The position numbers and the translations under genes are program-made. A stretch of 64,000 nt of DNA. Origin: Protea cynaroides. Taxonomy: Eukaryota; Streptophyta; Magnoliopsida; Proteales; Proteaceae. The notes under the pieces were generated by a model, which saw nothing but the letters and a program-made list of their open reading frames with translations, was not told the DNA's origin and did not search any database. Shown here in pieces: positions 34,469 to 44,144 of the stretch (the stretch's first letter is position 1; the number at the start of each line of letters is the position of its first letter). The stretch covers positions 123,191,166 to 123,255,165 of the forward strand of contig CM053276.1 of the NCBI GenBank assembly GCA_028583415.1, given 5' to 3'.

Positions 34469-34782
34469 CTACGAGTCAAGGTTAAAATTCTTGAATTTTG
34501 GTGTCATTTCGGTCAGGCAAAAATCCAAGAATTCAACCAAAATAACCGAAATTATGCTGAAAAATAAGTGACATATAAATTTAACTAGTTAATTGTATCA
34601 AGTCTTCTAAAGTTGAGAAGTCTTGGGATGTGAACTTCTTTGTAAGTTTTTTTAGATCATGATTAAATTCTATTTAAGTTCTAAATGCTTACCATGGATT
34701 AATCATTGCCTAGGCCAGTTGACTGTTTTTAAAGGCTGATTGTCAACTTTGTTCCATTTACAGCAAGTTGTTAGTCTGTAAA

Positions 34783-35780
34783 ATGGCAAGTTCTTCAAGA
34801 ACAAGTATAGAGATAGTTAAATGGAACAAGCTAGAAGTGGACACATATGTTGATATACTAGTGGAGGAGGTCATAAAGGGAAATAAAACAACTTGCACGT
34901 TTAACAAAGACGGGTGGAGTAACATAAAGAACAAAATGGAAGAAGCATTGGCTAGATCATTGACACTGAAACAATTGAGGAACAAACAGAACAAGTTGAG
35001 GCCTGAGTACAGTAGTTTTGGGAGACTGGTCAATACTACTGGGATTGGATGGAATGACACGACCAAGCGTGTTGAAACACATGACCCAGCTATATGGTAC
35101 AAACACATCCAGGTAATCATATCTAACTGTAGTACAAATAGTAATTCCCTGGTAATCAGTTCAGAAATTCTGAAGCTTTTTTTCATTTGCTTCCAGGAGA
35201 ACCCAAGTTGGGCCAAATTTAGGAAAAATGGATTGTCCTAGTATCGAGAGCTCCAAGTGATATTTGATGATTCATATGCAACTGGTGAATTTGCCTGTAA
35301 CAACCACGATGACAACTTCATATTTGAAGAAGGAGATGCTGATAACTTGGACAACCAAGATGGTTTAGAGGTTCAACTGTAGAGCCTACCACTGATGTCA
35401 CTGAAGAAGGTAATGTGCAGTGTACCCCACAGGAAGCTACAGGTCACAGACTAGATAGGACTCCTTCTGCCCTTAGGAAAAGGAGTCGAAGTACTGACAT
35501 AGTGGGAGCTATAAATGCAATGGTGGAACATTCCAAAGCCTGTTTGGATTTGTTCACTACGTCACACACTTCCTCAGCCTCTCCTTCTCTTAGCTCTGCC
35601 AGCACAGGAGGTCATTCAATCACCCAATGTCTGGCAGTATTGAACACCATTCCGGATTGGACAAGGCGGTATATATCAAGACTATGAATCATTTGACCAA
35701 CAATGCAGAATGGAGGGAGTTGTTTATAGGCTTAGATGAGGAGAAAAAGTTGTGGGCAATAGAGTCAATTCCATGATATC
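34783..35780 (+). pseudogene. Harbinger ORF1: Myb/SANT-like protein, broken
   Basis: ATG 34783 opens a frame with VKWNKLEVDTYVDILVEEV, GNKTTCTFNKDGWSNI and LTLKQLRNKQNKLR, the Myb/SANT-like (Myb_DNA-bind_3) helix-turn-helix domain found in ORF1 of plant PIF/Harbinger elements. The exon ends at HIQ|GTAATC (about 35113) and resumes after CTTCCAG (about 35197) with ENPSWAKFRKNGL. There a TAG replaces the Gln codon seen in the duplicate copy (NGLPQFREL at about 36641). C-terminal frames (RKRSRSTDIVGAIN, WTRR-YI, LFIGLDEEKKLWAIESI) are split by frameshifts. In live elements ORF1 helps the transposase bind the ends. Confidence 0.78.
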
Positions 35781-36190
35781 ACCAGTGCTTTACCAACATT
35801 CTACTTACTGCCAGACTTTGCTAAGTGGTTTAAAATTCAATGCTACAGATACAATGGTTTTATTTCTAATTTGGAACATCGGTTTGATACTTTGCTTTTG
35901 ATGGTTTGTTTTTATTTGGGAACAATTTGATGTAAACTCTTTATGGTAGTTTTTTATATTCGGTACAATGTGTTTGATTTCACTTGTTATGGTATGTTTC
36001 TTTTAGATACACTGGTTTGATCTGTTTGCTTTGTTTTAATATGTTTTATTTGATAAAATTGTAATTTTGTGTGTTATGGGCTTGTTATGGTATGTATGTA
36101 CCCAGACACATTGGTTTGGTTGTTGATTGTCATTTTTGTTAGTGTCATTCATCATTTCAATTTTGTTACAATTAGTTGTTAGTTTGTAAA

Positions 36191-36690
36191 ATGGCAAGAT
36201 CAGGAAAAACTGTAGAGACAGTTACATGGAACAAGTTGGAAGTGGACATATATGTTGATATACTAGTGGAAGAGGTCATGAAGGGAAATAAAACAGTTTT
36301 CACGTTTAACAAATACGGGTGGAGTAACATAATAAAACAAAATGGAAGAAGCCTTAGGTAGACCATTCACATTGAAACAGTTGAGGAACAAATTCAGTTG
36401 TTTGAGGTTTGAATATGATAGTTTTCAAAGACTGTTGAACACTACTGGATTTGGTTGGAATGAGACAACCCAGCATGTGGACACACTTGACCCAGATATA
36501 TAGGACAGATACATCCAGGTAATCATATCTAACTAGAGTAGACATAGTAATTCCTTGGTATTCAGTTCATGAATTCCTGAAAAAATTAGTCATTTGGTTT
36601 CAGGTAAACCCAGAGTGCTCAAAATTTAGGATAAATGGACTGCCGCAGTTTCGAGAGCTCCAAGTGATATTCGGTGGGCAAAATTGACTG
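36191..36690 (+). pseudogene. Second, partial copy of the Myb/SANT-like ORF1
   Basis: Starts MARSGKTVETVTWNKLEVDI and repeats the first copy for the Myb/SANT-like exon, with a frameshift near GWSNI (one extra base), a TAG in place of the usual Trp codon near 36502, and the same intron (GTAATCATATCTAAC). Its second exon keeps NGLPQFRELQVIFGG, then homology stops. It appears to be an internal duplication of the element. Confidence 0.75.
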
Positions 36691-37003
36691 GTATTGCACA
36701 TTAAACGAATGACATTAGGGGAGGCATTGCCAACTAATTGGCTAAAGACAAGGGTTTGATACAATGGTTTCATACAATGGTTTGATCTTAATTTTGGTAC
36801 AATGGTATAATAGTTTGTTTGCTATGGTTTGTTGTAATATCGGTACAATGTGTGATGTTAAACTCTTATGGTACAATGGTTTTATACTTTGTTTAAATAT
36901 TTTGTAATTGATTATGAAAATTTGCTATGGTATGTATTAATCTTAGCTTGTTCTTCATGGATTGGTTTGTCTCTATGTCTTCATCTATTATGCAGTTTTA
37001 AAC

Positions 37004-38421
37004 ATGAATGGAGTGATTAACAATGAAGTTATGAGAGCTTTTGAGGACATGGATTGGAGCATATTGGAGGTCATATCCCTCTATGAATTAGGGAATTCAT
37101 TACACGTCAGGGAACCATGTAGGGATTCATCTATGACTAGTTCCAGATTGGTACCAGAACTGTTGAATGGGCATACGGATAGAATATACGAATCATCACG
37201 CATGGAAAGACACGTTTTCATTAACCTGTGTAACCTCATGCAATGTAGAGGGTGGCTACAAGATAGCCGATATATAAGGGTTGATGAACAATTAGCAATG
37301 TTTTTCCAATTACTACAAGGGAGTTGTAGCACAAGGAGGCAATGTGAGAGGTCCCAACATTTTGAGGAGACTGTTAGTAGGTTTTTCAAAATTGTATTGA
37401 AGGCATTTCTGAACTTAGCTAAGGAAAATATCCGTGCCCCAAATATGAATGTTGAACAACCTCAAATTAGAGACAACCAAAGGCATCATCTTTACTTCAG
37501 GGTAATACCTTTACTCTTGATTTTTGTATCATTTTACCTTGTTATATATATATATATATATATCTATTTATATTTATATAAATTTTTGTCTTTTTTATAA
37601 GAATTGCGTTAGGGCCATTGACAGGACGCACGTGGACGCTTCCGTTCCAGGAAATTTATAAACTCCTTACAGGAATAAGAAGCACACACTTTCACAGAAT
37701 GTCACGGCTATATGCTCGTTTGACATGAAGTTCACCTATGTGCATCTAGGATGGGAGGGTAGTGCTAATGACTGCCGCGTATTAGCAGATGCCAGTCGGT
37801 CACCATCATTTCCTCATCCACCCCCAGGTTGTACCCCTATTTCAGTCTTACAATTCAATTTCAACCTTTCATATTTAGATTTTTTTTCAAGTTATTTATA
37901 CCATTAATTATGGTCTGCTACGTGTTATAGGAAAATATTATGCTGTAGATTCTGGATATTCGAGCCAGCATGGGTATTTGACACCATTTAAAGGGGACCG
38001 ATATCATCTACATGATTATAGGGGCGCTAGGCGAGGGCCTAGAAATGCCAAAGAGTTGTTCAATCACAGATATTCTTCGCTGCATAATGTAATCGAAAGA
38101 TCCTTTGGAGTGTTGAAGGCACGTTTCGGCATATTGAAAGCAATGTCGTCATATTCATTGAGAATTCAAGCTTATATTGTCATAGCATGCTGTTCTTTGC
38201 ATAATTTTATTAAGGATGAACAAATTGCCGATCTGGAATTTGCCAGGCTAAATGGAGAAGATGCTCTAGATGAACATCAGGAAGAGGAGAATGTTCTGTT
38301 AGGAAATGATAATGTTCAGAATGGGAATGAGAATTTGACTGGTACTACACATGAGATGAATATCATTAGAGGAGGCATTGCCAACCAGTTGGCTAGGGAT
38401 AATGGGTTACCACAGATATGA
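37004..38421 (+). pseudogene. Harbinger DDE transposase, 3 exons, one premature stop
   Basis: Exons are 37004..37501, 37602..37827 and 37931..38421, with GT/AG borders and matching phases. Exon 1 has the helix-turn-helix region (MERHVFINLCNLMQCRGWL, LAMFFQLLQGSCSTRR). Exon 2 has the first catalytic Asp in AIDRTHVDAS and the second in GWEGSANDCRVLADA. Exon 3 has KYYAVDSGYSSQHGYLTPF and the catalytic Glu in NVIERSFGVLKARF. All three DDE residues are present. A TAA in GNL-stop-TPYRNKK (about 37658) ends the frame early, so no full-length enzyme can be made. Confidence 0.85.
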
Positions 38422-38614
38422 GCTTTTAGTTTTGATACATATGACTATGAACACTTATTTAATTATGCAATGTATTACAACAATTTATCGTTGACTTGAT
38501 ATTTTTAATTAACCATTGTTAGATGTTGTCTTTAATTTCATACTAACTAAATGAGGGATAAGTGAATACATATTTAATCAAAATTTGACGGTTTTAATTT
38601 TGTTTCCCAATCAC

Positions 38615-38617
<3 letters not shown>

Positions 38618-38684
<67 letters not shown>
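38618..38684. repeat. (AT)n microsatellite
   Basis: A pure AT run of about 66 bases between the transposase stop and the GRF-type ORF of the Harbinger element. Confidence 0.95.
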
Positions 38685-38686
<2 letters not shown>

Positions 38687-38703
38687 CTGATTGTGATATC
38701 CCA

Positions 38704-38895
38704 ATGTGTGAGTGTGGCAAGGGGAGAATAATATTGCAAACATCTCGTACCCAAAAAAATCCGGGCCATAAGTTTTACACTTGTCCGATCAAGGAAGACC
38801 ATGAAAAATCTTTGATTTGGGTCGATCAGTACAAAGGGACTGCAGGGTTTAAACATCAATCCGCTCAACCATATTGTGTGAGTGAGGGAAGTTAG
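38704..38895 (+). CDS. GRF-type zinc finger small ORF
   Basis: A 63-aa frame with CECGKGRIILQTSRTQKNPG followed by HKFYTCP and LIWVDQY. This is the GRF zinc finger layout (C-x-C, TS-T-x-NPG-x-F, C, then W-x-D). The fourth metal-binding Cys, normally before the aromatic-W-D segment, is Ser (KSLIW), so metal binding is doubtful. It follows the Harbinger transposase on the same strand, 280 bp downstream. It could be a captured host exon or a divergent element-encoded protein. The start codon choice is only the first ATG. Confidence 0.5.
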   Translation: MCECGKGRIILQTSRTQKNPGHKFYTCPIKEDHEKSLIWVDQYKGTAGFKHQSAQPYCVSEGS

Positions 38896-40021
38896 CATAT
38901 ACGGAATAAGGGAAGTCAGCATATACGGAGTAAGGGAAGTCAACATTTCGAAGTGACGGAAGTCAGCATATACGACATGAAGTTATTCTACACCAATCTG
39001 TGTTATATCCGATATATGGCATAGTTATATTCGGAGCCATATGGTTGTTGATTCTGACATGTTATGTTGTTTATATAGCAACCATGAAGTACTAGAAGGA
39101 TGATTGTTAATTTTTTTAATATGTAACCCTTTATAATTTGGAAGGCCATGGAACAGATGTAGGAGTGGTAATTTTTGTAATTAAACTTGTTTTGAATTTG
39201 GATCACGGATTTTTTTGTTATCAAACACGTTTCTACTCTATATTTGCTCTGAAATGGTTTCAGAACCAGATTTACCAAACATGTTTCTGTTCTTTAGACG
39301 TTCTAGAGACCATGTCAAAATTACGTTACCAAACGTGTTTCTACTCCCAAATACTCTTGAATCCATTTGAAGCAGGAGTAGAAATTTGGACCGGAAGAAA
39401 GAATCTCAGAGTTGAAGTTTTATCAAACAGCCCCTTAGTACAAAGGGACTGCAGGGTTTAAACATCAATCCACTCAACCATGTTGTGTGAGTGAGGGAAG
39501 TCAGCATATACGGAGTGAGGGAAGTCAACATTTTCGAAGTGACGGAAGTCAACATATACGACATGAAGTTGTTCTACACCAATCCATGTTTTATCCGATA
39601 TATGGCATAGTTATATTCTGATCCATATGTTTGTTGATTTTGACATGTTATGTTGTTTATATAGCAACCATGAAGTACTAGAAGGATGATTGTTAATTTT
39701 TCTTAATATGTAACCCTTTATAATTTGGAAGGCCATGGAACAGATGTAGGAGTGGCAGTTTTTGTAATTAAACTTGTTTTGAATTTGGATCAGAGATTTT
39801 TTTTGTTATCAAACACGTTTCTACTCTATATTTGCTCTGAAATGGTTTCAAAACCAGATTTACCAAACATGCTTTTGTTCTAAAGACGTTCTGGAGTTCA
39901 TGTCAAAAATACGTTACCAAACGTGTTTCTACTCCCAAATACTCCTGAATCCATTTGAAGCAGGAGCAGAAATTTGGACCGGAAGTAAGAATCCTAGAGT
40001 TGAAGTTTTATCAAACAGCCC
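38829..40021. repeat. Tandem duplication of the Harbinger right end, about 590 bp per unit
   Basis: Both units start at ACAAAGGGACTGCAGGGTTT (38831 and 39440) and run through GTGAGGGAAGTCA repeats, ATGTTATGTTGTTTATATAG and TTATCAAACAGCCC. So the element has two consecutive copies of its 3' terminal region, each with a terminal inverted repeat. Unit 1 ends at 39434, unit 2 at 40021. Confidence 0.85.
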
Positions 40022-40217
40022 TTAAAGCATGTAAATATGTAGCCATGTAGGTCAGTAAGTATTTATTATCCTATTATTACCTCCATAATGCCAAAATAAG
40101 TGCCTCTAGAACCATAGAATGATAGATTGATTATGTAAAAGACAAGCATTCAGATTTAATAACTAAATAAGTATACAAAAATTACCTAAATGATTAATAA
40201 TTTAATAATTGCATTGT

Positions 40218-40271
40218 TCCTCAGTAGTTCAGTGGTAAAGTGGTATCGTAGGTTCGAACCATACTTGGGGA
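40218..40271 (+). pseudogene. Plastid-type trnN(GUU) remnant lacking the anticodon arm
   Basis: TCCTCAGTAGTTCAGTGGTA (acceptor and D arm) is followed almost directly by TCGTAGGTTCGAACCATACT and TGGGGA (T arm and 3' acceptor). These match plastid tRNA-Asn(GUU), TCCTCAGTAGCTCAGTGGTA...TCGTAGGTTCGAATCCTACT. About 18 nt covering the anticodon stem and loop are missing, leaving 54 nt instead of 72. It cannot be a working tRNA. It is probably plastid-derived DNA in the nucleus. Confidence 0.72.
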
Positions 40272-41700
40272 ATTATGATTCATTCTATGAACCCTCATGG
40301 AAAACATAAAATCAAGCAAAAACGACAAAAGTTTAGTAATCTTAAGTTAAACTAAACAGTCAAATATGTTATCAAGAGTCAAATGAACTAGTTGAAGATA
40401 GACCTGCCATGGACCTATACCATTTGGCACCATATATCTAAGACCCATTATAACAACAATCTAATCAAAATTCAAATATGCCATAGTTGAAGATCAAATA
40501 ACAGAACCAGCAAGGAACACATAATAATATAATTGAAAATGGAACGTAAAACGAAACAAGACTCAGTTGTATTCAAAGAATTAGCATTGTCATGGGAAAA
40601 AAATCAAGCATAGATAATTTTTCAATACAAAATGAAGAATGTTCATCAAAAAAAGATAAATGTCCAGATTTTTATTTTCTTTTTCTTCCTTTAAATTGGA
40701 AGGAGGCAACTGGCAAGTGGGTATCTTACCAGGAGCTTCAAAATTCAAAGGGCTAAAAGGTGAAGATGTCTCTGGCGGAATGAAATCCTAAGACTGATCA
40801 GAACCTGAGAATCTGGCCAATGAAATCCCAAGACTAATTAGAACCTGAAAATTCAGAATATGAGAAAGGAAACGAGGTCGATTGACAAAAAGAAAGAAGC
40901 AAAGCTAATGGGTACCAGGTATCTTACCAAATGCTCTCCTCCATGACCTAGCATTGGCTGTACCGCTGTAGTATCAAACTTGTACTCCCAAGACTGAAAG
41001 GGAACCTGAAAATTTATCAGCAAACGAGATGATCACAATTTAGTGTCCTGCAACCAGATTTTAACAAATAACAATGAAATACAACTGTGGTCTCTGTTTC
41101 GAATGTCCCCTGCACCCAAGTCTCAATTCTCAAGTACATTGGACTAGGAAGGGGCTGACTGAAGAAGAATAAAATTAAAAAAGGGCAAAAAAAAAAAAAA
41201 AACAAAATATAAGAAGAGGAGGAAACTAAAGAAAAAGCAGGAAAAGATAAAATAAATACGGAGAATAAAATACAAGAAGAGGAGAAGGAAACCAAAGAAA
41301 AAGCAGGAAAAGAAAAAACAGAATCGGAGAAGACGAAGAGGTAGGCAGAACCGTAGAAGGAAAAAATAAAAAATAAAAGAGAAAAATAAAAATACCGGCC
41401 GAAATCCATGGTCCGCCGTATGCGGCCTTGATGGTGGACTGCAGACTGGAACTCTATAAGTCCGGAAGTGGCAGGCTGGAACTCTATAACTCTATTTTTC
41501 ATGTAAAACCCTAACAACATAACGAACGCGACAAAGCTCTCTTTAAAAAGTTAAAGAGCCTTACGAATCATGGATGGTACCTCTAGGGGTGTCAAAAGCC
41601 GGCCTGCCATTAGCCCCAGACGGACATGACAACTTGAAGCGGAGGGCAATCCTTCGAATAGCTAACTATTTTGATTGCAAAACAAACAAAACCAATAAAT
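40272..41700. other. Gene-free stretch
   Basis: AT-rich sequence with AAG-rich tracts (41160-41395). The minus-strand frame at 41017-41520 is Ser/Phe-rich and comes from those tracts; I see no domain in it. Confidence 0.4.
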
Positions 41701-41707
41701 CCCACAG

Positions 41708-41964
41708 TTAAGGTTTTCTTAACCCCCCAAAAGGAGTTTGTTTCACATCTTGCGATCTTACCAACTTGACTAGAGTTTTCTGAGCTGCCAAGGTCAGGGC
41801 ATGATTGTGCCCAAGCATCACTGTCCTAATGCTAATACAAGTCCTACAGAGCTCTTCACCACTATAAAAATGCCCACCTCTCAACAACAACTTAGCTCTA
41901 GTTTCAAGCAACGTAGCCTTCAATAGCGTTACATACTGCCAAACATACCGGTCCACTTTCAGAC
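41708..41964 (-). pseudogene. TPR-protein C-terminal fragment
   Basis: After an acceptor-like TGCTAGCAG, the minus-strand frame reads LKATLLETRAKLLLRGGHFY, SGEELCRTCISIRTVMLG and HNHALTLAAQKTLVKLVRSQ. This resembles the last repeats of plant tetratricopeptide (kinesin-light-chain-like) proteins. No upstream TPR exons can be found on the minus strand up to 43 kb, so this is a stray exon or fragment rather than a gene. Identification is from repeat pattern and memory. Confidence 0.45.
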
Positions 41965-42790
41965 CTGCTAGCATACATATTTTTATTTAAATTAATACAG
42001 ACGATGCATCCCAGCTTTAGTTAACGCATATGCTTCATAAAATTACCCAGCAGGTCTGAACAATAAGCCTGACATGTAACGAGTATTAATAGAACAAAGT
42101 CCAGGCAACAAAAATAATGGATCATTATAAAAATGAAATCAAGGAGCTGCAAAGTATCAACACCTCAATAGGTCCAAGCTCAGGCTGATCAAGTTTATAT
42201 AACAAAAATCATAGGGGATTTTCTACAAAAGGATCCAACATAAAAAAATTGAAGAAGTAGCAGCACCAAAGCTACACAGTTGCCTGTTGATCTGTTGTCT
42301 CCGAAATTGAGATCCGAAGCTATACATTCCGCAGTAGAGGAAATTAGTTAGTAAAAACGACATTCAACTACCACAGCAGACATTAAAAATAAAAAAAAAA
42401 AAAAAAAGGGTTTCGTAAATGGTGACTATGTGGTAGAGAATAAAAAAGAAACCCCAATCCATGGATTGCCCCAAATTAGGGTTTCGTAAGGAACCTTAAC
42501 AGGAAAGAACGAGAATGGAAGCAGAAGGGAAAAGGGAGAAGGGAAAAAGGAGAAGGAGATGAGAAGGTGCAGAGTTCGGTAACAGTTGGTGATAATGGCA
42601 ACGAGAATGGAAGAAGAGAAGAAGAAGGGTAGAAGGAGCCGAGGAGAAGAAGGGAAGACGGAGACGGGGAGAAGAGAAGAAGGAGAAGGGAAGAAGATTG
42701 CTCACCAGTCCACAGTCTCCGCAATCCCATCAAAGGCACACCAGTCGAAGGAACAGAATGAGAAGGGAAGAAAGAGAAAAAGAAGAAGAG

Positions 42791-42905
42791 GGGAAGAAGG
42801 AGATGGGAAGGAGACAGGAAGGAGACGGGACGAAGGAGGCGGGAAGAAGGAGATGGGAAGGAGACAGGAAGGAGACGGGAGGAAGGAGGCGGGAAGAAGG
42901 AGAAC
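42791..42905. repeat. 50-bp minisatellite, 2.3 units
   Basis: Two consecutive 50-bp units (42791-42840 and 42841-42890) differ at a single base, C versus G at unit position 41. A third partial unit follows. They lie in a GGAAG/GGAGA-rich block (42480-42960). The long Arg/Glu/Lys-rich and Ser/Pro-rich frames over the block are composition artefacts. Confidence 0.9.
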
Positions 42906-43020
42906 GGAAGAACAGGGGAAGAAGGAGAGGGGAAGAAGGAGAAGGGAAGAAGAGGCTTACCAGGTCTCCCACTGCAGCTCCGTTCCAGCAAATATCTCCC
43001 CCTCTGCAATCGTGTTTTAT

Positions 43021-43325
43021 CGGGAGTTACTCTTGGAGAGACTCCCTCTCAAGTGGATTCACATCGTCTCCTCCCAGTGGTTCTCGGAGGACGCGGTAAC
43101 CTATATTGGATGGCCGTCACGTGTTTATCGGATGAATCCGAGACCCAAGTCTGAGCCAACACCCCCTGTTGGCCCAGCTTGTCGGCTAGGTGTTAGCTCG
43201 GACGTGGGTCTCGGATTCACCGAAAACCACGTGGCAGTCATTCAGGGCAGGTTGCCATTGTCCTCCCAAAACCATTGGGAGAGGATGTGGATCCCTCTCA
43301 AGTATCTCCCATCAAACAACTCCCG
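43021..43325. mobile_element. Foldback MITE, 305 bp
   Basis: The ends are CGGGAGTT and AACTCCCG-like inverted copies. Inner arms pair: CCCTCTCAAGTGGATTCACA (about 43044) with complement TGAGAGGGATCCACATCCTC (right arm, about 43300), and GTGTTTATCGGATGAATCCG with CGGATTCACCGAAAACCACG. Nearly all of it lies in two arms of about 145 bp. No coding capacity. Confidence 0.7.
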
Positions 43326-43740
43326 AAGTGAAGAAGCTACAAATTTTCACTCCGTTTTTTTTTTTATCTCCGAAAGATGTTTTCTCATCGATTCACTCTG
43401 TGGGAGTCAAATATTGAACCGAAGTTATCAATCAGCATTCTACTCCAGATTAGTTCTGAAGCTAAGAAGTAGGAGATGGGAGTGTTATCAAACAGACCTG
43501 AGCTTGCCACACAAATATGAGTAAAACTCGTGTCCGAACTGCCACTTGGCATTATAGTCCGCGTATGCGGGGTTATTTGCCACATGGCAGTATAACACGT
43601 CATACTTATTGTAATGTCCGAGATTGAGGGGTCCACAAGAAAGGAGGTACAGACGATCTTTTTTTCCATAAATAAGGCGATTGTTTTGCCTCTCACCAAA
43701 AAAAATCATTGATCACGGTATTTCGTTTGTCAAATCCACA
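43326..43740. other. Gene-free stretch upstream of the scramblase-like gene
   Basis: No gene seen. GTGTTATCAAACAGACCTG at about 43473-43491 looks like the right terminus of a PIF/Harbinger-type element, but I find no left partner. Confidence 0.35.
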
Positions 43741-43907
43741 TTTTCACCTCTCACTCCAGATTAGAGAATCCCGCGCTCGCTGTTTCTTGTTTTGGTTCTT
43801 CTACTCTCGAATTACCCACCAACTTCGTCTGCAACTAAAATCTTAAGTTATTATTTTCGGTTCTTTCTAGAGCTTTCTTTCTCTTTAATCCCCAACCTCG
43901 CATTCAG
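43741..43907 (+). other. Probable 5'UTR exon of the scramblase-like gene
   Basis: A T/C-rich leader ending in a donor, GCATTCAG|GTGTGT (43907/43908), faces the acceptor TTTAAATGCAG (ends 44115) of the first coding exon. I see no ATG in frame with the protein. The left edge is a guess. Confidence 0.45.
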
Positions 43908-44144
43908 GTGTGTTCGATCATCGAATTTCATATTAAACTTTCAGGAATTTTACTGTTCCGTTAATAAGCATCAATTCCTCTTCTTATGTCTTCTGTGATT
44001 TGCTTATTTGAAACTGCTGGTACATTGTTTTCTGACATGATTTATTGTTTTCCATCTTTAGACACATAAAACAATGCTATTATTGCTTGATATTATTTTT
44101 TTTTTTTAAATGCAGGTCTGTCGACACAGTGGAACATTAATCAG

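Larger units (their letters stand above)
31634..40022 (+). mobile_element. PIF/Harbinger DNA transposon, decayed, 8.4 kb
   Basis: The left end GGGGGTGTTTGATAACACT pairs with the right end TTTTATCAAACAGCCC(T). Flanking TAA (31631-31633) and TAA (40023-40025) fit the 3-bp TWA target duplication of PIF/Harbinger. Inside, all on the plus strand, are a Myb/SANT-like ORF1 (34783 on), a partial second copy of it (36191 on), a DDE transposase gene (37004..38421), a GRF-type finger ORF (38704..38895), and a duplicated right end (38829-39437 and 39438-40021). Premature stops show the copy is dead. 31650-34760 is long 5' non-coding sequence with a (CT)n run. Confidence 0.75.

Noticed and set aside
42476..43524. 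A 312-codon plus-strand Arg/Glu/Lys-rich frame and opposing Ser/Pro frames
   Set aside because: They run through GGAAG-rich repeats and a foldback MITE; overlapping frames on both strands show repeat-driven openness.
43792..43998. Upstream plus-strand frame as the true N-terminus of the scramblase-like protein
   Set aside because: It begins at TTG, not ATG, and runs past a good donor at 43908; the leader is better explained as a spliced 5'UTR.
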